Origin: Flavobacterium piscis | GTDB lineage: Bacteria > Bacteroidota > Bacteroidia > Flavobacteriales > Flavobacteriaceae | Length of the DNA stretch: 64,000 nt | Assembly (NCBI RefSeq): GCF_001686925.1 | Contig: NZ_LVEN01000013.1 | Location: forward strand, 1 to 64,000 | Reading direction: 5' to 3' | Part shown: piece by piece, positions 35,625 through 44,320 of the stretch | How positions within the stretch are numbered: the first letter of the stretch is position 1 | Layout of the letters: every line of letters begins with the position of its first letter | Position numbers and translations under genes: made by a program | The notes under the pieces: generated by a model | Told to the model about the DNA's origin: nothing | The model's input: only the letters and a program-made list of their open reading frames with translations | Database searches by the model: none

Positions 35625-35681
35625 ACGCCTTGCGGCACCAGATCCTAAGTCTGGCATGTCTACCAATTTCACCATATCCGC
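35600..35681 (-). tRNA. tRNA-Leu (anticodon TAG)
   Basis: On the minus strand the acceptor GCGGATA pairs with TATCCGC. The anticodon arm CCAGACTTAGGATCTGG carries TAG. The long variable arm (TGCCGCAAGGCGT) and the T-arm GTTCGAGTCC mark a class II leucine tRNA. Its 3' end is the target site of the island integrase. Confidence 0.95.
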
Positions 35682-35790
35682 TCAATTGTGGGTGCAAAGA
35701 TAAACATAACTTCTATATTTCAAAGCATTTTTTGAAAAAAAATATTAATTCTCTTTTTTGTATTTTTGAAATTCTATAAAAATTATTTCA

Positions 35791-37179
35791 ATGGAAAATA
35801 TTAAGTCCTACGTTCAACAACATAAAGATCGCTTTATCAATGAGTTGATCGAATTATTAAAAATTCCGTCGGTAAGTGCCGACACTGCATATTCGCAAGA
35901 TGTTATCGATACTGCCGAGGCTGTAAAGGAAAGTTTATCAAAAGCAGGCTGTGATTTAGTCGAAATTTGCGATACTCCGGGGTATCCAATTATATATGGA
36001 GAGAAAATAATCGACCCAAATTTACCAACAGTTCTTGTATACGGACATTATGATGTTCAACCGCCAGATCCAATCGAATTATGGACATCGCCACCATTCG
36101 AACCCGTAATTAAAAAAACCGAAATTCATCCGGAAGGTGCAATCTTCGCTCGTGGTGCCTGCGATGACAAAGGACAAATGTACATGCACATAAAAGCGCT
36201 TGAATATATGGTGCAAACGAATAATTTGCCTTGTAACGTAAAATTTATGATCGAAGGCGAAGAAGAAGTAGGTTCGGCAAGTTTGGCCTGGTTTGTAGAA
36301 CGCAATCAGGAAAAACTGAAAAACGATGTAATTCTAATTTCAGATACCGGAATGATCTCGAACCAACAACCATCGATCACAACAGGTTTGCGCGGTTTAA
36401 GTTATGTAGAGGTCGAAGTTACTGGTCCAAACCGCGATTTGCATTCAGGTTTATACGGTGGAGCAGTGGCTAACCCAATCAATGTTTTGGCAAAAATGAT
36501 TGCTTCTATGCACGACGAAAACAATCATATTACCATTCCTGGTTTCTACGATAAAGTTCAGGAATTATCTGCTGAGGAAAGAGCCGAAATGGCAAAAGCG
36601 CCTTTTAGCTTAGAAAAATATAAAAAAGCCTTAGACCTAAACGACGTTTACGGCGAAAAAGGATATGTAACCAACGAACGCAACTCGATTCGTCCAACAT
36701 TAGACGTAAACGGAATCTGGGGCGGATATCAAGGCGAAGGAGCAAAAACCGTTATTGCGAGCAAAGCATTTGCTAAAATCTCCATGCGTTTGGTTCCTAA
36801 TCAGGATTGGCACGAAATCACAGAACTTTTTACTAAACATTTCACCAACATTGCACCGTCAGGAGTTACCGTAAAAGTAACGCCTCATCACGGTGGACAA
36901 GGTTATGTTACGCCAATTGACAGTATTGGATATCAGGCGGCAAACAAGGCATATACAGAAACTTTTGGCGTTCCTGCAATTCCTGTTCGCTCAGGCGGAA
37001 GTATCCCGATTGTTGCTTTATTCGAAAAAGAACTTAAAAGCAAAACCATTTTAATGGGCTTTGGTTTAGATTCTGATGCAATTCACTCGCCAAATGAGCA
37101 TTTCGGAATCTTTAATTACTTAAAAGGAATCGAAACTATTCCGTTGTTTTACAAATATTTCGTAGAGCTTTCTAAGTAA
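35791..37179 (+). CDS. M20-family metallopeptidase (dipeptidase)
   Basis: The 462-residue protein has metal-binding residues visible: H86 and D88 in VYGHYDVQPP, the GACDDKGQ loop with D125, and EGEEEVGS with E156-E157. The terminal SPNEHFG supplies the last histidine. A dimerisation insert lies in the middle (about 185-330). Length and motifs fit cytosolic dipeptidases of the carnosinase/DUG1 type. It is the first chromosomal gene right of the island. TATTTTTG at 35761-35768 is a likely -7 element. Confidence 0.9.
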   Translation: MENIKSYVQQHKDRFINELIELLKIPSVSADTAYSQDVIDTAEAVKESLSKAGCDLVEICDTPGYPIIYGEKIIDPNLPTVLVYGHYDVQPPDPIELWTSPPFEPVIKKTEIHPEGAIFARGACDDKGQMYMHIKALEYMVQTNNLPCNVKFMIEGEEEVGSASLAWFVERNQEKLKNDVILISDTGMISNQQPSITTGLRGLSYVEVEVTGPNRDLHSGLYGGAVANPINVLAKMIASMHDENNHITIPGFYDKVQELSAEERAEMAKAPFSLEKYKKALDLNDVYGEKGYVTNERNSIRPTLDVNGIWGGYQGEGAKTVIASKAFAKISMRLVPNQDWHEITELFTKHFTNIAPSGVTVKVTPHHGGQGYVTPIDSIGYQAANKAYTETFGVPAIPVRSGGSIPIVALFEKELKSKTILMGFGLDSDAIHSPNEHFGIFNYLKGIETIPLFYKYFVELSK

Positions 37180-37754
37180 TAAGTTTTGCCACGAAGGCAC
37201 TGAGACACAAAGATTTTTTTATGTTTCGCTCTTTGTCAAAGTTTTAAACTTTGACAAAGATGAATCTCAAATTATATAAAATCCGTTTATTCTTTAAGGG
37301 TAAGCGGATTTTTTTATGGGCGTTCCCTACGGTCGGGCTATCCGCTATATCTTTTTGTTTTTAAAGAAAAAACAAAAAGGATATCGCTCCTATCCCTAAC
37401 GCTTAAAGAAGATTCAAAGGTTTAAAAAGGTTCAAAGTTGCAAAGGAATAAAGTGACAAAGGTTTTTTGCATCAGAATTGAATAGCCCCTAGCTTTAGCC
37501 AGGGGATTTTTTAGATGAAAAGAATTGGCTTTAGACAAAATTTTTAAACACCTGAGAATTTATTTGGCTAAAGCCATGCTCTTTATTCCTACAGTAAACC
37601 TAGCTAAAGCTGGGGTCTATTCAAAAACCTTTGTCACTTTGTGTATTCTAAAAAACTCAGAGCCTTAGAAACTTAGCAACTTTTTCTTGCATATTAAAAA
37701 ACTAACTCTACATTTGTAGAGCAGTATCTATGAATGTAGAGTTAAACTAAAAAT
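37180..37754. repeat. Gene-free interval with three stacked repeats
   Basis: In order it holds a GCCACGAAGGCAC element (37188-37210), a hairpin terminator ATCCGTTTA / TAAGCGGAT with T tract (37280-37315), the inverted second copy of the gcggtatcc element (37318-37404), and a tagctttagcc palindrome (37480-37627) whose arms AATAGCCCCTAGCTTTAGCC and GCTAAAGCTGGGGTCTATT pair. No gene is seen. Confidence 0.7.
37318..37404. repeat. Dispersed palindromic element, gcggtatcc family, copy 2
   Basis: GGGCGTTCCC at one end and TATCCCTAACGC at the other match the ends of 493-606 in reverse orientation. The centre is CTTTTTGTTTTTAAAG AAAAAACAAAAAGG, a simple hairpin. Confidence 0.75.
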
Positions 37755-38177
37755 ATGAAAAACCTTCTTTTACTATTTTTTTGCGGAATGATGCTTTTTA
37801 GTTGTAAAAGCAAACCCATCAATCAGAAGGTTGATAAAAAGAAAGAAGGACTTTGGGTCGATAATTACGAACAAGATAGTACGACATACAAATCGTTCGA
37901 ATATTATAAGAATGATCAGCCGGTAAAAAAGTGGAAATCCTACATCAACGGAAAAATCTACAAAACCGAAAAATACAAAAACGGAATCTGTATCGTAAGA
38001 TATTATTATGAAAACGGAAAACTACAATCAAAAGGAAAAACAAAAATCGAAGTCAATGCGCTAGAAACACATTGGTTCTATTTTGGCGATTGGAAATTCT
38101 ATTCAGATAAAGGAAAACTAACCGAAATTAAAAAATACAATAACGGGGATTTGATTTCAGAAAAAGCAATACAATAA
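37755..38177 (+). CDS. Small lipoprotein, MORN/toxin-antitoxin-variant-like
   Basis: The 140-residue protein has a lipoprotein signal (MKNLLLLFFCGMMLFSC, lipidation at the second Cys). The mature part is built of YKNGK/YYENGKLQSKGK-type short repeats, as in MORN-like repeat proteins of Bacteroidota. It is likely anchored to a membrane. The role is unknown. Confidence 0.75.
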   Translation: MKNLLLLFFCGMMLFSCKSKPINQKVDKKKEGLWVDNYEQDSTTYKSFEYYKNDQPVKKWKSYINGKIYKTEKYKNGICIVRYYYENGKLQSKGKTKIEVNALETHWFYFGDWKFYSDKGKLTEIKKYNNGDLISEKAIQ

Positions 38178-38373
38178 ATAGCCCACGGGTTTTACGGATT
38201 AAACGGATTGACGCGGTTTTTTTTTAGAATATAGAATATAGAATAAAGAATAAAGAATAAAGAATAAAGATTAATCGTAATCATCAAAAGAATCATTTTA
38301 ATCATTCAATCAGTGGCAAAAAAAAACTCAGCCACTTAGAATCTCAGAACCTTAGCACCTTAAAAATAAAAAC

Positions 38374-38745
38374 ATGCAATTATCAAACTCAGAAGAACAA
38401 TTAATGCAACATCTTTGGAAGCTTGAAAAAGCTTTTATGAAAGATTTGCTCGAAGCGTATCCGGAACCAAAACCAGCAACCACAACCGTGGCAACACTTT
38501 TGAAACGAATGATCGACAAGAAATTCGTAGCCTATAACGAATTCGGAAATTCGAGAGAATATTATCCTTTGGTCGAAAAGACGGTCTATTTCTCGAAACA
38601 TGTAAACGGATTAATCAGTAGTTTTTTCAATAATTCGGCATCACAATTTGCTTCTTTTTTCACGAAAGAAACCAATTTGTCGACTTCGGAATTAGAAGAA
38701 CTCAGAAAAATAATCGATTCAGAAATTCAAAAAAAGAAAAAATGA
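38374..38745 (+). CDS. BlaI/MecI-family transcriptional repressor
   Basis: The 123-residue protein has a winged helix near residues 5-75 (EEQLMQHLWKLEKAFMKDLL, TTTVATLLKRMIDKKFVA). A C-terminal dimerisation tail contains the Thr/Ser-rich region where such repressors are cleaved. It overlaps the following metallopeptidase gene by four bases (ATGA), the classical blaI-blaR1 arrangement. Confidence 0.9.
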   Translation: MQLSNSEEQLMQHLWKLEKAFMKDLLEAYPEPKPATTTVATLLKRMIDKKFVAYNEFGNSREYYPLVEKTVYFSKHVNGLISSFFNNSASQFASFFTKETNLSTSELEELRKIIDSEIQKKKK

Positions 38746-39965
38746 TACTCTATCTTTTAAAATCAGGAATACTGCTTTTGGTTTTTTATGCAGTATATAA
38801 ATTATGGCTTGAAAATGAAAAAATGTTTCGTTTTAATCGCATTTATCTATTGGGAAGTTTGGTTTTTAGTTTCGTGATTCCGTTGCAACTTATTTCGATT
38901 GCTTCTGGTTTTTCTAACAAAATTGGATTCATTCAACTTGAAGAATTGGTAATTCAAAAAAACAATGAAAATGTTGAGATGATTTCAATAAATGATTTTG
39001 TGTTTGTTTTAATTGGAGTCGTTTATGCCTTTATAGTTTTGATGTTAACGATTCGTTTTGTCCTGAATTTGTATTCATTTTACAAAAGAATAAAAAATAA
39101 TCAGGTAGAATTTATACAAGGCGAAAAAATAGTTTTAATCGAGCAACCTATTTTGCCACACTCTTTTTGGAAATCGATTTTCATCAATAAAAATGAATTC
39201 GAAAAAGGTAAAATTCCATCAGAACTAATAGCGCACGAAAAAGCACATTTAGATCAAAAACATACTCTGGATATTCTTTTTATAGAAGTTTTGCAAATTG
39301 TTTTTTGGTTCAATCCATTGTTGGTCTTTTATAAAAAAGCAATTAAACTCAATCATGAATTTTTGGCAGATGAAGCTGTGAATAAACAGTTTGGATCTGT
39401 AAAAAGTTATCAGAATCTATTATTGGACTTTGCTTCAAATAAAAATACAGTTGCCTTAGCAAGTAATATTAATTATTTAATAACTAAAAAACGTTTACTT
39501 ATGATGACCAAAAAAGAATCTCCGATTAAAATTGTATTAAAAGTATTTAGTGTAGGTGTAGTATATGCTTTATTATTGTTTGTTTTTAGTACAAAAGTAA
39601 CGGCTCAAAAAGCATTGAACAAAGCTGATGTTAAAGAAAAAGACCTTTATGTACTCGCCGATGTTGAAAAATTACCTGAATTTCCAGGCGGTCTCACAGA
39701 ATTCTATAAATTTATTGGGAAAAATTTTAAAATGTCTGCAGAAGCTAATAAAATTAAGATCAAAGGAAAGGCTTATATGCAATTCATCATTGAAAAAGAC
39801 GGAAGCTTATCGGATATTAAAACCATAAAAGATCCAGGTTACGGATTAGGCGATGAGGCAATCCGCGTTTTAAAGCTTTCCCCAAAATGGACAGCAGCTA
39901 CTCAGGAAGGAAAAGCTGTTCGAGTAATGTACAGTTTACCAATTACGTTTCAGTCTGCGGAATAG
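38742..39965 (+). CDS. M56-family (BlaR1-like) membrane metallopeptidase with TonB C-terminal domain
   Basis: The 407-residue protein has N-terminal membrane segments (about 5-25, 38-55, 90-110). It has the zinc protease motif HEKAH (H165, H169) followed by NHEFLADEAV, another membrane segment near 270, and a periplasmic C-terminal TonB-like domain (about 320-405, FIIEKDGSLSDIKTIKDPGYGLGDEAIRVL-type). BlaR1 relatives sense an external signal and cleave the BlaI repressor. Bacteroidota commonly replace the penicillin-binding sensor with TonB, so the stimulus is probably not a beta-lactam. Confidence 0.88.
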   Translation: MILYLLKSGILLLVFYAVYKLWLENEKMFRFNRIYLLGSLVFSFVIPLQLISIASGFSNKIGFIQLEELVIQKNNENVEMISINDFVFVLIGVVYAFIVLMLTIRFVLNLYSFYKRIKNNQVEFIQGEKIVLIEQPILPHSFWKSIFINKNEFEKGKIPSELIAHEKAHLDQKHTLDILFIEVLQIVFWFNPLLVFYKKAIKLNHEFLADEAVNKQFGSVKSYQNLLLDFASNKNTVALASNINYLITKKRLLMMTKKESPIKIVLKVFSVGVVYALLLFVFSTKVTAQKALNKADVKEKDLYVLADVEKLPEFPGGLTEFYKFIGKNFKMSAEANKIKIKGKAYMQFIIEKDGSLSDIKTIKDPGYGLGDEAIRVLKLSPKWTAATQEGKAVRVMYSLPITFQSAE

Positions 39966-40180
39966 TTTTTTAAGGTTCAAAGAAGCAGAGAGGTAAAGGG
40001 CCAAAGGTTTTCTTTTGATATGGATAGGCTCCAGCTTTATCAGGAGTTTTTTTAGAAAAGAATTGGCTTCAGCCCAAATCTTTAATCCTAATTAAATGTA
40101 TTTTTTTAGCTATAGCCAATTCAAAAATCTTTGTGTCTTAGCGCCTTTGTGGCTAGAAAAAAAACTTAGTACGTAAAAAA
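39966..40180. repeat. Intergenic repeat of the tagctttagcc family
   Basis: The stretch includes ATAGGCTCCAGCTTTATCAGGAG and TAGCTATAGCCAATTC (40021-40126), related to copies at 8142-8200 and 37480-37627. It also has a TTGTGTCTTAGCGCCTTTGTGGC tail. No gene. Confidence 0.6.
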
Positions 40181-40181
40181 A

Positions 40182-40208
40182 ATCCGCTTCTAGTCAGTAG
40201 AAGCGGAT
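40182..40208. terminator. Hairpin terminator between convergent genes
   Basis: ATCCGCTTCT pairs with AGAAGCGGAT, with A-rich and T-rich flanks. It serves the leftward saccharopine-dehydrogenase-family gene best (T tract on its strand). Confidence 0.7.
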
Positions 40209-40259
40209 AAAATTAAAAACTAAAAAAAAATCTAAAAAAAAAACCAACAAAACCAGATC

Positions 40260-41624
40260 TTAAAATAAGTCTGGATTATATCCAAAATAAGGCATGTTTT
40301 GTTCATTAAAAACAACCCCATATTCTTCTAACTCTTTTAAAATAGGCTGATACACTTCTTTTTTTATCGGAAGCTGTACGCCCGGAGTTGTAATTTTTCC
40401 GTTCAAAATCAATAATGTTGCCATTGCAACCGGTAAGCCAACGGTTTTTGCCATTGCAGTATAAGTCTGATCGTCACCAATACAAACCATTTTCGAATCG
40501 ATTTGCTGTTTTTTGCCATTTAGGATATATCCAAATTTATGATACATTACAATCATATCTTTGTCGTTGGGCTCTAATGTCCAACTGTCAGACAATATTT
40601 TTTCTAATATTTGCGCCGGCGTAGCATTGGGTAAATTGACTTTTTTGTCGGGATTAAATAAATCCAGTTCCAAAAGTTTATCCCACATGATATCATCCTG
40701 ATCGATTTTTAAAATCAATCTTGTTTTAATTTCTACAGAATCTGTTGGGTGATAAGGCAAAAACGAATTAACGAACTGACGATAACTCATGTTCTCAGAA
40801 TCTTCCATGATATAACTATCATCCGTCATGCCCAATTGCACAAACATATTCCATGCTTTCGAATAACCTACTCTTCTGATAGTACCACGATATAAAGTAA
40901 GGATATCATCTAAACCATAAATCGATCTATATTTAAGCGAGTCACGGTTCGAATACGCTTCGAATTTTCCGTAGCCTTCTACTTCCAGAAATTCTGTTCT
41001 GCGAAAAACCGTTCCGTACGGGATATATTTATAAGTGCCTTCCTGAATAAATTTTGCTGCACCGCCTTGTCCGGCCAAAACTACATTTCGTGGCGCCCAG
41101 GTAAATTTGTAATTCCATAAATTGTTATCGCATTCAGGAGCCACTAATCCGCCGCAGAATGATTCAAAGAGAAGCATATTGCCACCTTGCGCCCTAATTT
41201 CGTCAATAACTTTCATGGCGCTCATATGGTCAATTCCGGGATCGAGACCAATTTCGTTCATGAAAATCAAATTGTTTTTCCTGACTTCTTCGTCAAGCGC
41301 CTGCATGGCATCGCTTATATAAGATGCTGTAACAAGGTGTTTTTTGAATTCGATACAATCTTTGGCGATTTCGATATGCAAATGAGCAGGAAGCATCGAG
41401 ATTACTATAGAAGCCTTTTCGATTGCTGCTTTTCTTTCTTCGGTTTCAAAAATATTTAAAGCAATTGGAGTTGCGTTCGGATGATTTTGAGTCTTTTTTT
41501 CGGCCAATGCCAAAGACAAGTCGGCTACGACAAGATGTAGGTTTTCGCTTTCTGATTTTGCTAATAAATAACGTATCAGCGATGATGCAGATCTACCGGC
41601 CCCAAAGATTAGAATACTTCTCAT
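40260..41624 (-). CDS. Saccharopine dehydrogenase-family protein
   Basis: The 454-residue protein begins with a Rossmann motif (ILIFGAGRSASSLIRYL). It has the family's catalytic-domain features (FMNEIGLDPGIDHMSAM near 120; GYGKFEAYSNRDSL near 220). It probably reduces or oxidises a glutamyl-lysine-type compound using NAD(P). Bacteroidota carry this family in lysine or amino-acid metabolism, but the substrate is uncertain. It is a single gene with its own terminator. Confidence 0.87.
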   Translation of the reverse strand: MRSILIFGAGRSASSLIRYLLAKSESENLHLVVADLSLALAEKKTQNHPNATPIALNIFETEERKAAIEKASIVISMLPAHLHIEIAKDCIEFKKHLVTASYISDAMQALDEEVRKNNLIFMNEIGLDPGIDHMSAMKVIDEIRAQGGNMLLFESFCGGLVAPECDNNLWNYKFTWAPRNVVLAGQGGAAKFIQEGTYKYIPYGTVFRRTEFLEVEGYGKFEAYSNRDSLKYRSIYGLDDILTLYRGTIRRVGYSKAWNMFVQLGMTDDSYIMEDSENMSYRQFVNSFLPYHPTDSVEIKTRLILKIDQDDIMWDKLLELDLFNPDKKVNLPNATPAQILEKILSDSWTLEPNDKDMIVMYHKFGYILNGKKQQIDSKMVCIGDDQTYTAMAKTVGLPVAMATLLILNGKITTPGVQLPIKKEVYQPILKELEEYGVVFNEQNMPYFGYNPDLF

Positions 41625-41817
41625 TTTTTAAATTTGTAACACAAATATATTAAAATGTTAAATATATAACAATTTTAATTTTCAAAAAGTGTTTTATTTT
41701 TTATTTTGAAGCCAAATTGTAATGAATTTCTTTTTCCGGAAAAGATTTTTGAAATCTAAAATGCTTTTTAAAATGTATTGAAGTATTTTTGTTGAAGAAT
41801 AAAAAAGTATAGAAAAT

Positions 41818-42204
41818 ATGAAAAGAAGAATTGTTTTAGCAGCAGCTTTTATGGGAATGTTGTCGATCATTTTGGGTGCCTTTGGCGCGCATTTACTTAA
41901 AAAATATTTATCTATAGAAGAGTTAAATACTTTTGAAGTTGGGGTTCGTTATCAAATGTATCATGCTTTGTTTTTACTTTTTCTTTCGACCAGAAAAGAT
42001 ATTGCCGAAAAAACCGTAAAAACAATCTATAATTTGGTTGTTGCTGGTGTTCTTCTATTTAGTGGTTCTATCTATTTATTAGCTACTAAAAGTCTTACAG
42101 TTTTTGATTTCAAAATTATCGTATTCGCAACTCCTTTGGGTGGTTTCTTATTAATTATTGCTTGGGCGGTATTATTTATTACGATTTTGAGGAGAAAATC
42201 ATAA
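41818..42204 (+). CDS. DUF423 family membrane protein
   Basis: The 128-residue protein has four hydrophobic segments and the family signature GAFGAHLLKKYLSIEELNTF with VRYQMYHALFL. It is an inner membrane protein of unknown function. Confidence 0.88.
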   Translation: MKRRIVLAAAFMGMLSIILGAFGAHLLKKYLSIEELNTFEVGVRYQMYHALFLLFLSTRKDIAEKTVKTIYNLVVAGVLLFSGSIYLLATKSLTVFDFKIIVFATPLGGFLLIIAWAVLFITILRRKS

Positions 42205-42504
42205 AATCCCGAATAAAAAATTTTATCTAAAAATTAATCTTTAATTTTGTCTCATAAATAACATATAATCTTATTTATGTGAATTTCTGTTGTTTTTTAC
42301 TTTAATACGTAAATAATATAACAAATTCATTTACTGGATTATAAGAAAACAAATTGGGAGCCGTTATTTTTTTATTTTATTGATTTAAAAGGGGAAATTT
42401 TACTTTATTGATATAAATAAAAGTAAATTTTAATTTTTTTTAAAGGATTAATAATAAATCTGTAATTTTGTTTCCTACTAAATATCACACACAACTTAAA
42501 ATTT
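42205..42504 (+). promoter_or_regulatory. Upstream region of pckA with a -7 element
   Basis: The 300-base gap is very AT-rich. TAATTTTG at 42463-42470 matches the Bacteroidota -7 box, 34 bases before the pckA start. No other site or gene is seen. Confidence 0.45.
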
Positions 42505-44109
42505 ATGGACAGTCACACCGTTTTCACGCAATCGATTTCGTTAAAAGATTTAGGAATTGAAAATGCAAAAGTTCGTTACCAATTATCTGCTGATGAATTG
42601 CATGCGATCACTTTGCAAACAGGCCAAGGTGTTGAGAACTCTACAGGCGCATTGGCAATTAATACAGGTGAGTTTACAGGACGTTCTCCTCAGGATCGTT
42701 TTATTGTAAAAGATAGTATTACAGAAGATCAGGTTTGGTGGGGAAATGTAAATATTCCTTTTGACCCAGCTGCTTTTGAAAAATTGTATAATAAGGTAAC
42801 TCAGTTTTTATCAAACAAAGAAGTTTTTGTTCGTGATTCTTATGTTTGTTCTGATGCCAATTATAGATTAAATGTTCGTGTTGTTACAGAAACGGCCTGG
42901 TCGAATTTGTTTTGCTACAATATGTTCTTACGACCAGAAGAATCTGAGTTAGCCAACTTTACTCCGGAATGGACAGTAGTTTGTGCGCCAAGTTTTATGG
43001 CAGATCCTGCTGTAGACGGAACACGCCAGTCGAATTTTGCTATTTTGGATTTTACTAAAAAAATAGCTCTTATTGGAGGAACAGGTTATACAGGAGAAAT
43101 GAAAAAAGGGATTTTCTCTGCTTTAAACTTTATTTTACCGGTTTTCAAAAATGCTTTACCAATGCACTGCAGCGCCAATGTGGGTGAAGCCGGAGATACT
43201 GCCATTTTCTTTGGATTATCAGGAACCGGTAAAACAACTTTATCAGCAGATCCTGCACGTAAGTTAATTGGAGACGATGAACATGGTTGGACTGCAGAAA
43301 ATACTGTTTTTAACTTCGAAGGTGGTTGCTACGCAAAAGTGATCAATTTAACCGAAGAAAACGAACCGGACATTTTTAGAGCGATCAAGAAAGGAGCGCT
43401 TTTAGAGAATGTGGTTTTCAAACCGGGAACAAACGAAGTCGATTATGATGATGTTTCTATTACTCAAAATACTCGTGTAAGTTACCCAATAACGCATATC
43501 GATAATATTCAGCCAGGTTCTATTGGGCACAATCCTAAAAATATATTTTTCTTGACGGCAGATTCTTTCGGGATTTTGCCTCCAATTTCAAAATTAACTC
43601 CAGGTCAGGCAGCGTATCATTTTATTTCAGGATATACAGCCAAAGTTGCAGGAACAGAAGCTGGAGTTACAGAGCCACAACCTAATTTTTCAGCTTGTTT
43701 TGGAGCACCATTTATGCCATTACACCCAACACGTTATGCAGAAATGTTAACCAAGAAAATGAAAGACGCAGATGTAAAAGTTTGGTTGATCAATACAGGT
43801 TGGACCGGCGGTGCATACGGAACAGGAACGCGTATGAAACTAAAATATACCCGTGCCATGATTACCGCTGCATTAAACGGAGAATTGGACAATGTAGCAT
43901 TTGAAAATCACGCAATATTTGGAATCGCAAAACCACAATCTTGCCCAAATGTTCCAAGTGAAATTTTAAATCCTAGAAATACTTGGGAAGATCCTGAGTT
44001 ATACGATAAAAAAGCATTAGAATTAGCGCAGAAATTCAAAGCGAATTTCGCCAAATTTGAAGAGTTTGCCAATGCTGAAATTTTAGCCGGCGCACCGATT
44101 ACAGAATAA
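42505..44109 (+). CDS. pckA: Phosphoenolpyruvate carboxykinase (ATP)
   Basis: The 534-residue protein has the usual length. The Walker-A-like kinase loop is FFGLSGTGKTTLSADP near 236-251, followed by the kinase-2 IGDDEHGW. The substrate-binding RSPQDRFIV lies near 67 and the Mn-binding GYTAKVAGTE region near 378. It converts oxaloacetate to PEP plus CO2 using ATP at the start of gluconeogenesis. A clear hairpin terminator follows. Confidence 0.97.
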   Translation: MDSHTVFTQSISLKDLGIENAKVRYQLSADELHAITLQTGQGVENSTGALAINTGEFTGRSPQDRFIVKDSITEDQVWWGNVNIPFDPAAFEKLYNKVTQFLSNKEVFVRDSYVCSDANYRLNVRVVTETAWSNLFCYNMFLRPEESELANFTPEWTVVCAPSFMADPAVDGTRQSNFAILDFTKKIALIGGTGYTGEMKKGIFSALNFILPVFKNALPMHCSANVGEAGDTAIFFGLSGTGKTTLSADPARKLIGDDEHGWTAENTVFNFEGGCYAKVINLTEENEPDIFRAIKKGALLENVVFKPGTNEVDYDDVSITQNTRVSYPITHIDNIQPGSIGHNPKNIFFLTADSFGILPPISKLTPGQAAYHFISGYTAKVAGTEAGVTEPQPNFSACFGAPFMPLHPTRYAEMLTKKMKDADVKVWLINTGWTGGAYGTGTRMKLKYTRAMITAALNGELDNVAFENHAIFGIAKPQSCPNVPSEILNPRNTWEDPELYDKKALELAQKFKANFAKFEEFANAEILAGAPITE

Positions 44110-44130
44110 GGAAGATTACTAATTCAAACT

Positions 44131-44165
44131 AAAAAAAGCTGTTCAGTGATGAACAGCTTTTTTTT
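44131..44165 (+). terminator. Terminator of pckA
   Basis: AAAAAAGCTGTTCA pairs with TGAACAGCTTTTTT around GTGA, followed by more T. Confidence 0.85.
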
Positions 44166-44320
44166 GTCTCAGTCTCAGTCTCAGTCTCAGTCTCAGTCTC
44201 AGTCTCAGTCTCAGTCTCAGTTTTCAGTCGCAGTCTCGGTTTTCAGTTTTCAGTTTTCAGTCTCGGTTTTCAGTCACAGTTAAGAAACTGAAAACTGCGA
44301 CTGCGACTGAAAACTGAATA
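44166..44320. repeat. Tandem hexamer array (GTCTCA)9 and related cagtc repeats
   Basis: Bases 44166-44219 are nine perfect GTCTCA units. They pass into irregular TTTTCAGTC units, then into the inverted form GAAAACTGCGACTGCGACTG. A relative without the tandem array lies at 53799-53871. The array sits between convergent pckA and phytase genes. Confidence 0.85.

Noticed and set aside
44166..44219. Possible CRISPR array
   Set aside because: The units are six-base tandem repeats without spacers, and no cas gene is present.
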